A stretch of DNA of 64,000 nt from Escallonia rubra (GCA_033065855.1 JAVXUO010000737.1:62001-126000); one strand, 5' to 3'. Positions 13,601 through 25,690 are shown, counted from the stretch's first letter. Notes: generated by a model not told the origin, from the sequence alone. Program-made: numbers and translations.

Positions 13601-14962
13601 ATCATAGGCAGATTTACAAACATTTTCTCACCAATAAAATTCTGAAGAATCCGCAACAGAGAAGATTCTTCAAAAGCCGTGACATGAAGGATCTCTTCAC
13701 CTTAAGTGATGATCAAGACGGTGGCTCTACTGAAACATCTAATATCTTCAGTCACTTGTCTGAAGATGTAAATGTTATTGGCACTCTCAAAGATAACCTG
13801 GGTAAGCAGAAACCAAGTGAAGCCACAGAACAAAATGCGGTGAATGCTGCAATTGATGTGAAAGAGAACAACTCAGGGATTGGATTGTCCAAAAAGAAGG
13901 GGAAAGAAAAAGAGCATCATAGCAATGGGGAAGCTGATGAAGAAACAAATATCTTGCAGTCTCTTTTTGATGCTCATGGGATTCATGTAAGTTTACCCAT
14001 TATGCCTTCGTAAGTTACCTTTATGCCTTCCCCTTCGGGAAAGGCATGTTCTGGAGACACAATGAAGTGTTTCTCCTCAAGATTAGCCTTCTGATTCCTT
14101 GGTTTTCACTTCTCATGATCCCAAAAATTTCCATCTAAGTACGATATTTTATATCTAATTGTTATAGATTAGTCCACTTTCATGTTCCCAGATTGGTTGG
14201 TGTGTGCATGCGCGTATATGTATGTCTGTGTGTGTGTGTACTATAAATTTCTCTTGCATGATTTTCTGTTTTCTAAAATTTTGTCAGAGCGCTTTGAATC
14301 ATGATGTAATCATGAACGCTCACGATGAAGAAAAGCTGAGGCTTGAGGAGCAAGCTTCTCAGGTGGCACAGAGGGCGGCTGAAGCGTTACGCCAGTCGCG
14401 AATGCTTCGAAACCGAGAAAGTGTAACAGTCCCAACCTGGACCGGTAAATCTGGAGGTGCTGGTGCACCATCATCTATTAGGCAGAAATTTGGCTCAACT
14501 GTCCGCTCTAAACATTCGGAAGAAGTGTCCATGCGTGAAAGCAACAAGGCAAATGGCTTTCTGGCTGGGGCATCTGCTGGTAAAGCACTATCTTCAGCGG
14601 AATTACTGGCTAAGATCAGAGGAAACCAAGAAAAAGCTGCTGGTGATGGGCTTGAACAACAATTTGGCTTGGCCTCAAGTTCCAGTGCCTTTGCTGGAAG
14701 AAATTTGACGGATAATGGGCCTTCAAGGCCATCTCACAGCTCTTCTGGAGTTCAGCCAGAAGTGTTGATTCGTCAAATCTGTACATTTATGCAACAAAGA
14801 GGTGGAAGAACTGGTTCAGCCAACATAGTGCAGCAGTTTAAGGAAAGGATTCCCTCCAACGATCTGCCCTTGTTCAAAAATCTGTTAAAGGAAATAGCTA
14901 GTTTGGAGAAAACCCCCGATGGGTCTTTTTGGGTTCTAAAGCCAGAGTATGGACAACAGTAA
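7689..14962 (+). CDS. CHR8: CSB/ERCC6/Rad26-type SWI2/SNF2 ATPase (CHROMATIN REMODELING 8)
   Basis: Coding exons are 7689-7778, 9204-9764, 9882-10287, 11052-11910, 12663-13272, 13513-13986 and 14288-14962. All introns are GT..AG, and the product is 1224 aa, close to the roughly 1190 aa of Arabidopsis CHR8. The N-terminal 350 residues are acidic and basic, coiled-coil-like, with lysine/arginine runs that probably act as nuclear signals. The SNF2 ATPase follows: motif [10 protein letters not shown] at about 419-427, DEGH box at 556-559, and the RAWRIGQ motif at 846-852. A C-terminal winged-helix-like segment spans about 1157-1221, as in CSB. Family knowledge: CSB binds stalled RNA polymerase II and starts transcription-coupled repair. 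The start is the first in-frame ATG after a leader acceptor near 7635. The 1.4-kb intron 1 contains an in-frame open stretch (8890-9203) that is intronic, not a separate gene. Confidence 0.95.
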
Positions 14963-16370
14963 TCTGGTCATGTACAGTATATTACCTTGAAAGTTCTGAC
15001 TACTTGGCGCTTGCTTTCCCCATTAACGAGTTATGGAGCTGCCGCAAATTTTGTGAACTGTCCCTGAAATCTACAATCGGGTTAGGTTTTCTATCTCTTA
15101 TTTCGTTTATAACCTATTTTTTGCTGACTTCTCCTCAAGAAAGGTCCCTTGTAGTATCTGGGATGTCATACATATATTCTTTTGCTGTACAGAATATTTT
15201 TCTGTGAATATTCAGGGCTCCACGAATTTTTTCTTTTGGTGGGAACAAACTGAATTTCTCCCTTCTAATGAATAGTGGTAATACGATTTTTACCTTGATT
15301 GATAAAATTGTCTTCCAGCGTGACGTTTTCATTGAACTTGAAGAATATTTCATTTTTGTCAAGCCGAGGATCAATAGAAACTGGGATAGCAGCTGCTACT
15401 CTTGGGGATGAAAGCCTCTTGCATGGAGGAGGAGAACCCATTAATTGAATCCCCAACAGAAGATCCCTACTGGCTTTAGCTAATACGTGATTCCGAATGA
15501 AGGAAAATATTCCCAAATCTGCAGTCCTGCTATTGGCACTACCAGGAGGACTGCATAAAGGCCCGGATCAAAGCACTGAAGTGGTAACGGGCTACACCAG
15601 CAATGCCAGCCTTCCTGGAATCCGGATGGTATTCTATTGGTGAGTGGGGGTCTTTCGTATTTTTTTGTTGCTAAAAGATGAAAGCTCATCCTACCCAAAA
15701 GATGGCTTTTTCATATTACTAGTAGAGAGATGTTATTATCGCTGGTAAATACTACATAGCCCCTCCTTTACTGTTATCACACACTGTCAATTACATTAGA
15801 TTAGATTTCTTTTTAAAAAAACCTTTGGTATCACTGAGGTCCTGTTTGGGAGTTTCAAATTCCGAGAGAAAAGAAAGGAAAATGGAAGGAAAGAGACTCA
15901 TTTCTTCTCGTTTCCTTAGTTTGCAAGGAGAGAGACGAAGAGAAACGGATAGGAAACTTGGGTCTCTTTCTTTCCACATTTTTCTTCTCAAAAAGAAATA
16001 GAGGCAAAGGAAAGGATGCTTGATGAAACTTTTCAAATACCAACATTACCCTTCTATCTAAAGAAAAAAATATAACATCCATAGAAAAATATAGGGGGTT
16101 TTTAGTAGAAAGGTCAAATCATGCCCGCGCGCACACATAAAGAAAGGTCAAATCATTTCTCTTCCTATCTTTTCATCCAAACCCACAAACAAGCTGTGAA
16201 AGATTGTTTCTTACGGTTATGTGACAGAAATGTACCTCAAATTTAGGATAGCTTACGGCTGATCACACCAGGAGCCGAGATCAGAGGAAAAGAAAAGAGA
16301 AGACAGCAAACCACTTTAACATGCCAACATAGATACATAGCCGAGATTAGAGGACGAAGTTTCCTTGAAT
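14963..16370. other. CHR8 3' flank and unassigned spacer
   Basis: The CHR8 3' untranslated region probably covers the first 200-300 bases. On the minus strand, 15265-15698 holds two overlapping open frames of about 72 and 83 codons in different frames. They have ordinary-looking composition, but I recognise no family in them. From 15840 to 16190 the sequence starts cctgtttggg and ends near catccaaaccc, which may be the ends of a degraded MITE. Nothing else is supportable here. Confidence 0.4.
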
Positions 16371-16863
16371 TTTAGTTCTCAGCACATTAGTACTAGCTCC
16401 TCGATGGAGCTTTGTGTGACGCGAAAATTCGTTTTGCCGTTCAGTTTTTTCATTCGATTCTGTTTCGAGTCTCTTAATGATGAGACAAAACTAGAGTGAT
16501 GGCAGTACCATACAAGTTCTATAATGAACTAGCTTCATCGCTAAGCTGAGTGCAAGGAAAACTCGAAGACCAGGACTGAAAATCAGCTTAGCGATGAAGC
16601 TAGTTCATTATAGAACTTGTATGGTACTGCCATCACTTTAGTTCTCAGCACATTAGTACTAGCTCCTCGATGGAGCTTTGCGTGACGCGAAAATTCGTTT
16701 TGCCGTTCAGTTTTTTCATTCGATTCTGTTTCGAGTCTCTTAATGATGAGACGGGTCTCTTGCAAAACTAGAGTGATGGCAGTACCATACAAGTTCTATA
16801 ATGAGCTAGCTTCATCGCTAAGCTGAGTGCAAGGAAAACTCGAAGACCGGGACTGAAAATCAG
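16371..16863. repeat. Compound repeat: direct duplication separated by an inverted arm
   Basis: A block at 16371-16586 is repeated directly at 16637-16863, with only a few substitutions and an 11-base insertion (16753-16763). Between and overlapping them, 16583-16637 is the exact reverse complement of 16495-16549. This makes a perfect 55-bp inverted repeat around a 33-base loop; the second direct copy can pair with the same arm with one mismatch. The near-identity of the copies implies a recent event. No protein frame is associated. It lies just beyond the 3' end of the NECAP gene. Confidence 0.9.
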
Positions 16864-17218
16864 GCATTTCACCAACGAGAGGGGAGGGAGGAAGGGGGTT
16901 CACACCTGCCATGCTCGTATCCTTTTTATTGTAATTGTTGTGGCAAAATGCTGCTACACCTAGAATATAGCAGAAATGGTTGGAGCAAGCAGGAAGATTC
17001 CTCTGTTATAAATAATATATATAAGTGATCATAAGTTTAAACACGCCCGCCCAAGAAAAGCGTGTCAACATGTTCCAATTACAGTTGTATCCCAAAAAAA
17101 ACGAGTATTTGATACCTTGGATTTCCTCAGCCTTCAGCTTTCATTTTCTTTTTTCTGTTTTTGCCTAACTAAACACAACAACAAAGATGCCCACCATGTT
17201 TAACATGTGCTCACACAA

Positions 17219-20200
17219 TCAGAATGCTGCCCATCCTGCTGCAGTAGTTTTAGTTGATCCTGATCCAGATGTGGAAGGAAGATTCCTCTGTAATTGGCAA
17301 TAGAAGTTCAATAAACATGTTTTTCATTTAAGGCAAAAACTGCTGATATTCCAAAAAGACCCCGAGACAGAAAAAAGAAGCAACAAACCCCTTCTTCTAG
17401 CTACTAAAACTTTCATCAAGTACCATAAATCTTATTCATCCGGTAAATGCACTTAATTATCGAGGCAAAGATGCATAAAATCTGGCACCGCACAAGACAT
17501 AAACTACTAAACTGTAGGATACAGGCAAATAGAAGGGGGGGGCAGCAAAATCAAGAAAGCTGTGGAAGACATAAGTCCACTTGACCAAATGATAAAGTGC
17601 CTAATTAGTGATAGAGGGCAGTTCTATATAAACATTCGGTTAAAATTTAAATACGAGATTAACCACAGCATGAGTGAGCAAGTGCATGGCTGCATGCCCA
17701 TGCATCTTTCATTAACTTCATCGGCTGCTCATTCATTTTTCTTCATAAACAAGGGCTTTAATCCTAGGATGGCTCAGTTAGCCAAAGGTCAACGTTCCGA
17801 TTGTAATCAGTGATAAATCGATCGTTCAATTAATCCTATGATGCCTCAGTTGGCCAATAGTCAATTCTTTGACAATTCAATCAGTAGAAATCAAGAACAT
17901 AACTTGTCCACGCCTGTCGAAAGGCTAAAAGGGATTCTATTCTTCTTATCAGGACACTGGCTCCCCAGAAATTACAAAATTTACATTTGTAGATTTGATA
18001 AGATTAGTAGGAATGCAAGAAAGAAGACTTGAAAAACGGGTGAACTATCCTTTACAGCAGAGGTATCAAAGAAATATAGACCTTTTGCCTGATCCTTGAA
18101 TTCAATTAAGGGGAAATGATGAATGACCCCCCTCATGTATTTCGGGATTGCGGGTCTACCCCCTCGGGTATTTATTTTGACAATTCACCCCCCTCATCTA
18201 TCAATAATTGCAACCCGGATAAATTTGGACGTGAAAATCCAAAAATACCCCTAACTTTCACTAAAATGCCAAGTTTTTGTGTAAAAGAGGAAAAACCCCT
18301 AGAACCAGCACCGCCCCTCCCTCCTCCCACCCCCGCCAATTGAATGACTGCTCCCCTACCTCCCGAGCCCTACCGTTGCCAATCGAACCACTACCCCCTC
18401 CCTCTGGCCACCCCACCATCGCCATCATTGAGGAAGAAAAAGATAAAGAATGAGAGATAGGAGGGGCAATTGTGTCTTTTTACAGGCCAATTTTGACCAA
18501 AATCGGCCAATTGTCCTCAATTGCACTTGCACTAAATTGATAGACAAGGGGGTCAATTGTCAAAATTAATACCCGATGGGGTCGACACGCAAACCCGAAA
18601 TACATGAGGGGGGTCATTTGTCATTTCACCATCAATTAACTCAGCTTTGACAGACGCAAAGAGGGGCAAATACATATCATGTATTCTTTCCTAGTGCAAA
18701 GAAAGGGGAAGCCCACGACTATGATAGCAATTTGACTGTCAGCGTATGCAGAGATTCAAAACAAACCACTAAATATAGAAAAGGAGGCTAGGGAAAACGA
18801 GATAAAGGGATACCTCAAGTTGAGACATATCCGAGAAAGGATCAGGAGAACGCCTCGGGTTTTCTTTAGGCCCCTTGAGAATAACATCGTGACTAGCAGA
18901 AGTCATCCGAGCAGCAGCAGGATCATTAGGTGGGGGTGGGAGAGGAGACATAATTTTTCTGGCCCCAGTAGGTGGCGGGACAATGCCTAAAGTTATGGCC
19001 TTTCCATTTCCAGAAGGTCCCCCTGACAACCCAGCAGCAGAAAGCATGCCTGTTCCACCAGATGGTTTGTTCTTCACATTTATCCGAATGGTTTCACCTT
19101 CCTATAATCCAAACCGTCACAAGTTAAAAAAATCCAGAATAAGAATGAAGACAGCAAATTGAGCCGTATGTACGACCCAAATAACTCAAAAACATGTGAT
19201 AGACAAATATCACCTTCTGCCTATAAATAGGTCCATTCATTGGTAATACATAAGAGCAAGACTTATCCTTGAGTGTTCCAACTAAAGACCATAATAGTAA
19301 ACGTAAACCAAAATATAAAAGTAACGCATGCTATACTTGCAGAATACAGGTAAACAGTATCACTAGCATATTCTGCAGTCACCACTTGTAAAATAATGAA
19401 TACACATTTAAGCAGTTAAATGTCAATTTCCCGAAAAAGATCAAAAAAAAAAACAAAAAGTATGTAACAACAAACACACACAGGGAAGCTGAAAACAGTC
19501 AGATAACTGGATTTGGTACACTGACAAGTGTATAACTATTATGATAAGTAATTTGTGGATTTGTTATACACTCACAAAACCGTTTTCCTTCTTTGTTTTT
19601 CAAATTAGTAGGTTTTAATCATTTTCCTGGATTCTTCTAGTTTAGTCAAAACCAGTTACATAGACCAATTAACATAGATACCAATCTTACTTCACTTTGG
19701 ATGGCATATTGTGAAATCCTTAGCAAGAAAACGCCAATTATAGCTACTAAACTAAAGTTACAGCCTTACAGGCTTAAACTATCGAAAGCACAATAGATGT
19801 CTCTGTTAAAGCCAGGAAGCATCCAAACCAGGTTACCAGGTTACAAGGAGATAAGCTTCCAAACAATCACAAAGCAGCTACTACTTTCTTCTATGTCTCT
19901 CTTCTAATTTCAAGTATTTTGAAAGCCATATCTAAATAGCTAAACTCCCTAATTTGCAACAACCTTTTTCCTGAGAAAGATTATCTCGAGGAGTAGAAAT
20001 GAAAACGGAAACAAAAAATTGAAAGTGAGGGTGAAACATACTGGTTACTTAGAGTTAACCCCCTAGTTGGCACATGAATACATTCAGCTACATATCTTTG
20101 GCATACTAAGTTTGTCACATATCTGTTGTTGTCACAATGTGAAAAAACAGTGGCTTCTGAAAATTTTAGCTACCTACTGTCCCAGTAGTTCCTTTATGCT

Positions 20201-21084
20201 CCATACAAAAAGCAAATTCTCTAGCTCAAAGCTGGATGCTTAGCTCGCCTCGACATCAGCATATCTATAGACAAGTCAACACTAAACCAATGCTAATACA
20301 CTTGATAAGCCATGGCATGCCAAATTCTAAACTATTATTGACATGCAGTAATTTAATTTCCTTTTAAGTAATCCCAATAGCTCCTCTGGTATTGATACAA
20401 CAAGTAGATTCTCTTACTAAATCTTGATAGACGAACCAAAACTAAAATCAAAGCCTAATAAACTTAATAAGTCATTGCATACAAAACGTAAACCTTTATG
20501 GATAAGCAGCGATTGATCTCTAATAAGTAATTGCTTACGAAGTCGAAATGCACAGCTTGTAATACGGTTTCAAGAATGCAAAAAGGACTGATTATTTATA
20601 CCTTCAATCTCTGATTAACCACGGGATGAATATCTATGTAACTGTCATCGCTCGTCTCGCCCGCCTCCTTATCGTGCTCCCTCTTCACGTACTTCTCGTG
20701 ATCCGAGAGTGCGACGTTGAAATCGAACGCCTCATTCCTCTCCGCAAATCCCAGCCCGACGAACGCGTGCTTACCGGTGCCGTCCTCGATCCGGAGCACA
20801 AAGTAGCGCGACGAATCGAGCACGGACTCGACCGCGCTCTCCCGCTGGCCCGGGTGGACGAAGCACGCGGCGAAGAGGTCGCCGGAGTTGGGATCCTCGA
20901 GGCGGATCTCGCAGCGGTCCCTGCACGACACGACCCGGAGCCGCCCCGACCAGATCTTGTCGGACTGGAGCCACTCGCCGCACTTGTAGCCGCCGCTCGT
21001 GGAGCGGGGCGGGATCTTGAACACGGACACTTCTCGGACCACCAGCAGCGTGTGCTCGAAGGATTCTTCATCTTCGAACGACAT
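17219..21084 (-). CDS. NECAP: NECAP-type adaptin-ear-binding coat-associated protein
   Basis: Coding exons on the minus strand are 21084-20602, 19101-18814 and 17287-17219, with GT..AG introns, all phase 0, giving 279 aa. Residues about 8-160 form the NECAP pleckstrin-like domain: hydrophobic start HTLLVVREVSV, then KCGEWLQSDKIWSGRLRVVS, and the conserved FVGLGFAERNEAFDFNVAL. The tail is rich in Gly, Pro and Ser, carries a DPFSD motif near 247-251, and ends in GWAAF. In NECAPs, DPF and WxxF motifs bind the AP-2 alpha ear and other coat components at clathrin-coated pits. The short last exon (22 codons plus stop) was found by looking for this tail. The start is the ATG directly before the conserved acidic SFEDEESFEHT segment. 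The gene diverges from NOP10; intron 2 carries a MITE. Confidence 0.93.
18110..18631. mobile_element. MITE with about 95-bp terminal inverted repeats, inside NECAP intron 2
   Basis: The left arm (18110-18205) and the reverse complement of the right arm (18537-18631) match along nearly their whole length, sharing gacccccctcatgtatttcg and then ttttgacaatt. A perfect 8-bp duplication tcaattaa flanks the element at 18102-18109 and 18632-18639. The centre is C-rich and has no coding capacity. The long arms could suit a Mutator-like derivative, although the 8-bp duplication also suits hAT. Confidence 0.88.
19102..20601 (-). other. NECAP intron 1
   Basis: This 1.5-kb AT-rich intron separates the exon for the globular domain from the tail exons. 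I see no nested gene, small RNA gene or clear transposon in it. Confidence 0.75.
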
Positions 21085-22480
21085 ACTCTCCTGTTGTTGC
21101 AATGCTTGCACTGGAACTCGACTGAAATCGGTTCTCTGAGAGCAATGCGAAGCCTGAATTCGGATTAAATTCTCTTCGGGAAGCGGTGGATTGACGAGGA
21201 CGGCGACGTAGAATTGAAGTGATAAGGAGAGGTGAGGGGGAGGTATCGAATGGGAGTTGCAGAGACGTGGGTTGGAAGCGTGTTTCCTGTTTCTTTTTTT
21301 TTTTTTTTTTTGAAATGAAAATGTCAACCGTGTTGGATTCGAGGAGATGGATCGATCCAATTTTGACTTCACCTATCCCTCGTGGGTATTACATTGAACG
21401 TTATCCGTGAATGAGAAATTTTTTATTTTTTATTACCTCGATATTTCTTATCTTACGAGTCTATTACGTCACGTTGTTGTTATTTTTATACTATTATCGT
21501 GTATATTTTCTCTATGGTGGTTATAATTTATTATGTAACTCTTATGTCGATTGATGAAGGTCGAGATTTTCACAAATGAGCGAAACATAGTTATGCATAC
21601 AATGTTGCATATATATATCAAATTAAAGTAGTTGTCAAATGAAATGATTGTTGATCCAACCAGAATCGGTAAGGATGGCATGCATGCAAATTATTTATAC
21701 CCTCTCACGCAATTATGAAACTTTCCCTTGTGAAATTTCAATTTGCGTCGATATGTTAAGCACTAGAAAAAACACATGAATCTGCAATTTGACATGTCAT
21801 AAATCAAGGATGCTTTCTCAAGGAAATATCTTATACATTATTCTCAACTCGTTTTTATTTGTGAAGTGAACTAAGAGAATGAAACTGCGAATAAAAATAA
21901 ATTTAGAACAACATCCCGGCTTGATAATGAGTGAACTCCTAAAACAATGTGTTCTCAAATTTGAGTCCCCTATTCGAAACAATGCAAGTATGTGTCATTG
22001 ACCGTTCAAATACTCTTACAGACGGTGGCGTAGGGTTATGCAAAACAACTCGTCGGTCAAGGTGGGCTCGAGGCACGTGGCGTTACGATGGCAGCTGTCG
22101 AGCTAGGCTGACTGTTGCTGTTGATGTACTGGGCTTAAGATGTGTTGGTTGTGTCGTTATTTGGTTTATTACTATCTCTTGACCTTATACGTTAGTTCAT
22201 ATTTATCTTTAAATACTTTATTTTATTTGTTAGTAGTTATATCTTATTGAAATGTCTATCGAATGAAAATGTCATCCGTCTATTGTCGTTTTTAGGCATG
22301 GAGTGACTCCATTGATTTGACGTCTATTTCTATTACCTACAAACAAAATACTCTTATAAGCATTTTGTATAATTGAGGAAAATAATAATAAAACGCGCTT
22401 TTCCTTACATTATGCCGTACTACAGGGTGGCTTTTGCAATAAATCCATTTATATATTATCGTCGAGATTGTGGCACATCG
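21085..22480. promoter_or_regulatory. Divergent intergenic region between NECAP and NOP10
   Basis: The minus-strand NECAP gene and plus-strand NOP10 gene point away from each other, so this interval must hold both promoters. The NECAP leader probably lies in the GC-richer 21085-21260, bounded by a T tract at about 21294-21311. The centre (21420-22400) is AT-rich with no convincing gene. Around 21905-21990, the segment with tgttctcaaatttgagtcccc faintly resembles a tRNA-derived SINE B box; I do not call it. Confidence 0.6.
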
Positions 22481-22835
22481 ACAGCGGCAGCCTCGCCTCC
22501 TCCACATAGAGACAGACATCCCGTCACTCTCGAATCGGTCCGTCGCCACTGTTGCCGTCCGGCTACCGTCGAGGTGAGTGTCTTATTTTGCTAATCCTTC
22601 TATAACGACAATCAATCAATCGATTGTACGTATATATTTGTCTTCTCTAAAATAGCAACACTGCGTGTTAGGGTTTTTTTGAAGCTTTAGAGCAGGATAG
22701 GAGAAAAGGAATAACGGTGTCGTTTACCTGTTTCAATGGGAATATGAATACGTCTTTGTGAGTTTGTGAATTAATAAACCACCTGAATACATCTGATGCA
22801 CTGTATTCGGGGTTCTGCAGGTCTGCTGAGCCAGA
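22460..22835 (+). promoter_or_regulatory. NOP10 5' leader with a leader intron
   Basis: A GC-rich leader (about 22465-22573) ends in a strong donor, gtcgag|gtgagt. A matching acceptor (ttctgcag) ends at 22820, and the start codon follows 15 bases later at 22836. A spliced untranslated leader is common in plant ribosome-biogenesis genes. The transcription start itself cannot be fixed by eye. Confidence 0.6.
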
Positions 22836-24832
22836 ATGTATCTCCAGTTTTACATAAACGAAAATGGTGACAAGGTTTACACCACTAAGGTCTGTCTTAG
22901 TACTTTCGTTCTTGTTCTTCTGTTTTGGATAATTTAATTGCGTGTCACTTGTAGAGTATTTCGGATGAATTTTGATATCGTTCTGTGTAGGATCTTTATA
23001 CTGGTGATAATAGTGCTCAGTTGGTCCCTGTTGGTATTTCTCTCTGGAGTTTGCTAAGCTAATTAACGTCCAATAAGTAGCGGCATATTAAGAACCCGAG
23101 CTCGTGCATCCTAATGTCATCGCTCGCTATTATGCTAAAAGCACATAGTTAGATAATCTATAGTCAGAGCTTGCCAACTAAAGATTGAGAAGTACTAAAA
23201 CACTAGGACTTGAGACTTTATGATGATTTTTTGGAGTGACAGAATTCGGTACTTTTATAAGTCATGAGTCATGCTCATGCGATGACGATATAATACTCCA
23301 ATCTTCATAAGATTGATGCCCGTTGACTGTATGGAGGAATCAGTGAAGTTTCCAAAGCTTGACTGGGTCAACCTATAATTTAATAATCCGTGGTCTGGTG
23401 TTTTATGTATGGAACCAAATGCTTGCAATCTGGAATTGTCAAGTAACGGTAACTGAAGGTTGTTGTTGCAACTGGCAAGGCTTGGAATATTAGTTGTCGT
23501 ATGTCAATATGTACCTTAATTGGAGGTTTTCTGACATGCACTAGAATGTCAGCGGGTCTGATTTGCGATGGGCCATGGATTGGAATTATGCAATTAATGC
23601 TGTTCACAGATTGCATGGTATTTTGCTAGGTGAGTGTGTTGGGTTTTTTTTTTCTTTTTCACTTCCAAAATGATGAGAGGAGTACGTGTAGTAGAGGGAT
23701 CTGAGAAATTTGTTTTACAAGTATGGCACGCCCACTTGCAAAAGTAGGCCTATGAAATGGATACCTGTGTATCTAGTTACCTCCTAACGGTAGACAAGTC
23801 TGCTGTACCTATCAATTAAATTACTAGTAAAAAGGGGCAGAAGAATTAATACGCTCATTCACCAAAAAAAGTGATACGCTGTCATAACCATCCTCTTCTC
23901 AAGCAAAAAAAGGATATAAGGAAGGTAGTAAGCAAGTGTAGCACCAAGACACCTCATCAAGGACCCTCGGTTTCATTGATTCTCGTGAATCGAGGATACT
24001 CACGGCAGCTAGGACCCCCTGGTGGAAACGTTCACACGGTATGGCAGTCGAGGGACAACTAGTTTCCTTGGGAGCAAATAGTACCTCTCTTGGCCCTCCA
24101 CGTTGTTACTTCTTGAAGTTCCCAAATCATATGTACAATGTTTGGACAATGATGTCAGATTACAAACTCGTAAAAAAAAATTGGTGAGATTACAGTACAG
24201 TGGTAACTGAAATTATAAATTACGGAGTATAAAAGTTGAGCTTGAAGATACGTGTAGATAACAGTTTGCATATCGTTAACGAAAAATATATGATTGGCAT
24301 AGCTATCTCCTTTTAAGGTTTATTATGCTTCTTGCAATTCTTTGTCTGTTTATTGCATCCGTTGGGCTCTAGCCTTGACTTCTGAACTTGCATGCAGAAA
24401 GAATCACCTCTCGGGTTCGCTGTACAATCTGCTCATCCAGGTATTATGTTCAAATACATACTTCTTCTTTCTTATCATGTATATTATATTTAAGTATGCA
24501 ATTGGAAATGGGAGACGAAGAAAGGTGCTCTTATCACCCTTCTTCTGAATTAGCTGCCATGTTGGTTTTGTGGTTAATCGTGTCAGGGTGCGGTTTTACT
24601 GGTTTAAAATGTAGAATGGATGTTTTTGTAAACTTGACCAACTTTGTAATGCTACCTAGTTCCCGAGATAAATACCTTGTTTCAGATCTATTCGCTACCT
24701 CTAAAGACGTTCCACTGTTTCCTACAATGTGTAGCTCGCTTTTCCCCTGATGACAAGTACTCACGGCAACGAGTTCTTCTGAAGAAACGGTTTGGACTGC
24801 TGCCAACCCAGAAGCCACCTCCGAAGTACTGA
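22836..24832 (+). CDS. NOP10: H/ACA ribonucleoprotein subunit 3 (NOP10)
   Basis: Coding exons are 22836-22889, 24398-24440 and 24735-24832, with GT..AG introns, giving 64 aa, the usual length of plant and animal NOP10. The start [18 protein letters not shown] matches the beta-hairpin region of the family. The middle exon of only 43 bases encodes [14 protein letters not shown]. The C-terminus [20 protein letters not shown], followed by PKY, is the nearly invariant family tail. NOP10 binds dyskerin/CBF5 in box H/ACA particles that guide pseudouridylation of rRNA and snRNA in the nucleolus and Cajal bodies. The 1.5-kb intron 1 makes up most of the gene. I searched it for a hosted snoRNA and found none convincing. 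Confidence 0.96.
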
Positions 24833-25690
24833 GCACATCACAGACTTGAGTTTGTCAGAGCACAGATGACTTGTGGCCAGTAGTTAATTTTGGATTGTGA
24901 GTAACTAAACTAGACGAGGGATTTGCTTTTCTGCTGGGATTTGGTGTGACACTTTGCTATCGCGACCAGCTGTTGTCGAATTGTGACTCTTAAAGCCATT
25001 GCAAAATTGCAATTATCTATTATATGAAGTAAAATAGGGTTTTGTCATTCTCTCTGGAACACACTTGCACCCAAACACAAACCGGTATTGCAAAACAAGT
25101 ATACTGCATCTCCTTGCGCTACCAAAAGAGAACTTCACCTTATCACTCCATGTAATACAGTAATAGTCTTAATTTTTAGGGCAAACTATGTTTTTGGTCT
25201 TTTTAAGTTTAAGATGAATGTCTGAATGATCCTTTCCTTTTCATTTGTTATGAATTCGTTCTTATTGACATCCATCGTTCATTTGGTTCCACCGTCCTCA
25301 AGAGGCCTCTTAAGCAGTGCCATGATAAGCATGTGGCCCATTTTAAGGACAAAATTGTCTGCTGTGATGCAATTTTGGAGGCACAATGCTTCAATGGAGT
25401 CGACTATATTGATTTTCTCAAAAAAAAAAATCTATTATATTTTGGGCATAACTTTCTTTAAAAATCAGATTGAGCCGACGTTCATTGTCTTGAAAAAGTA
25501 ATTAAGATATTTATTAATATGAAAAGATTAGATTCAAAAGTATTTTTCATAATATCTGCGTTGACTTCAAAGTTCATCTATTTTCGATAAATACACGTCT
25601 TTAAAAGATTTCGAACTCACGTGCAAGGCAATCATCAAACGAGACTAATTACATAATAATAAAGATCAATTATAACTGAAAGTAACTTAA
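24833..25690. other. NOP10 3' flank and AT-rich spacer
   Basis: The 3' untranslated region of NOP10 probably covers the first few hundred bases. From about 25180 on, the sequence is AT-rich with short frames only. I see no recognisable gene. Confidence 0.6.

Noticed and set aside
20626..21168. 180-codon plus-strand open frame
   Set aside because: It is the antisense shadow of the GC-rich first exon of NECAP and has no recognisable protein features.
21905..21990. Possible tRNA-derived SINE (tgttctcaaatttgagtcccc)
   Set aside because: The similarity covers one degenerate box only, with no tail or target duplication.
23660..23710. Box C/D-like signals (atgatga and ctga) in NOP10 intron 1
   Set aside because: The boxes are only about 30 bases apart, too close for a C/D snoRNA, and the terminal stem is weak.
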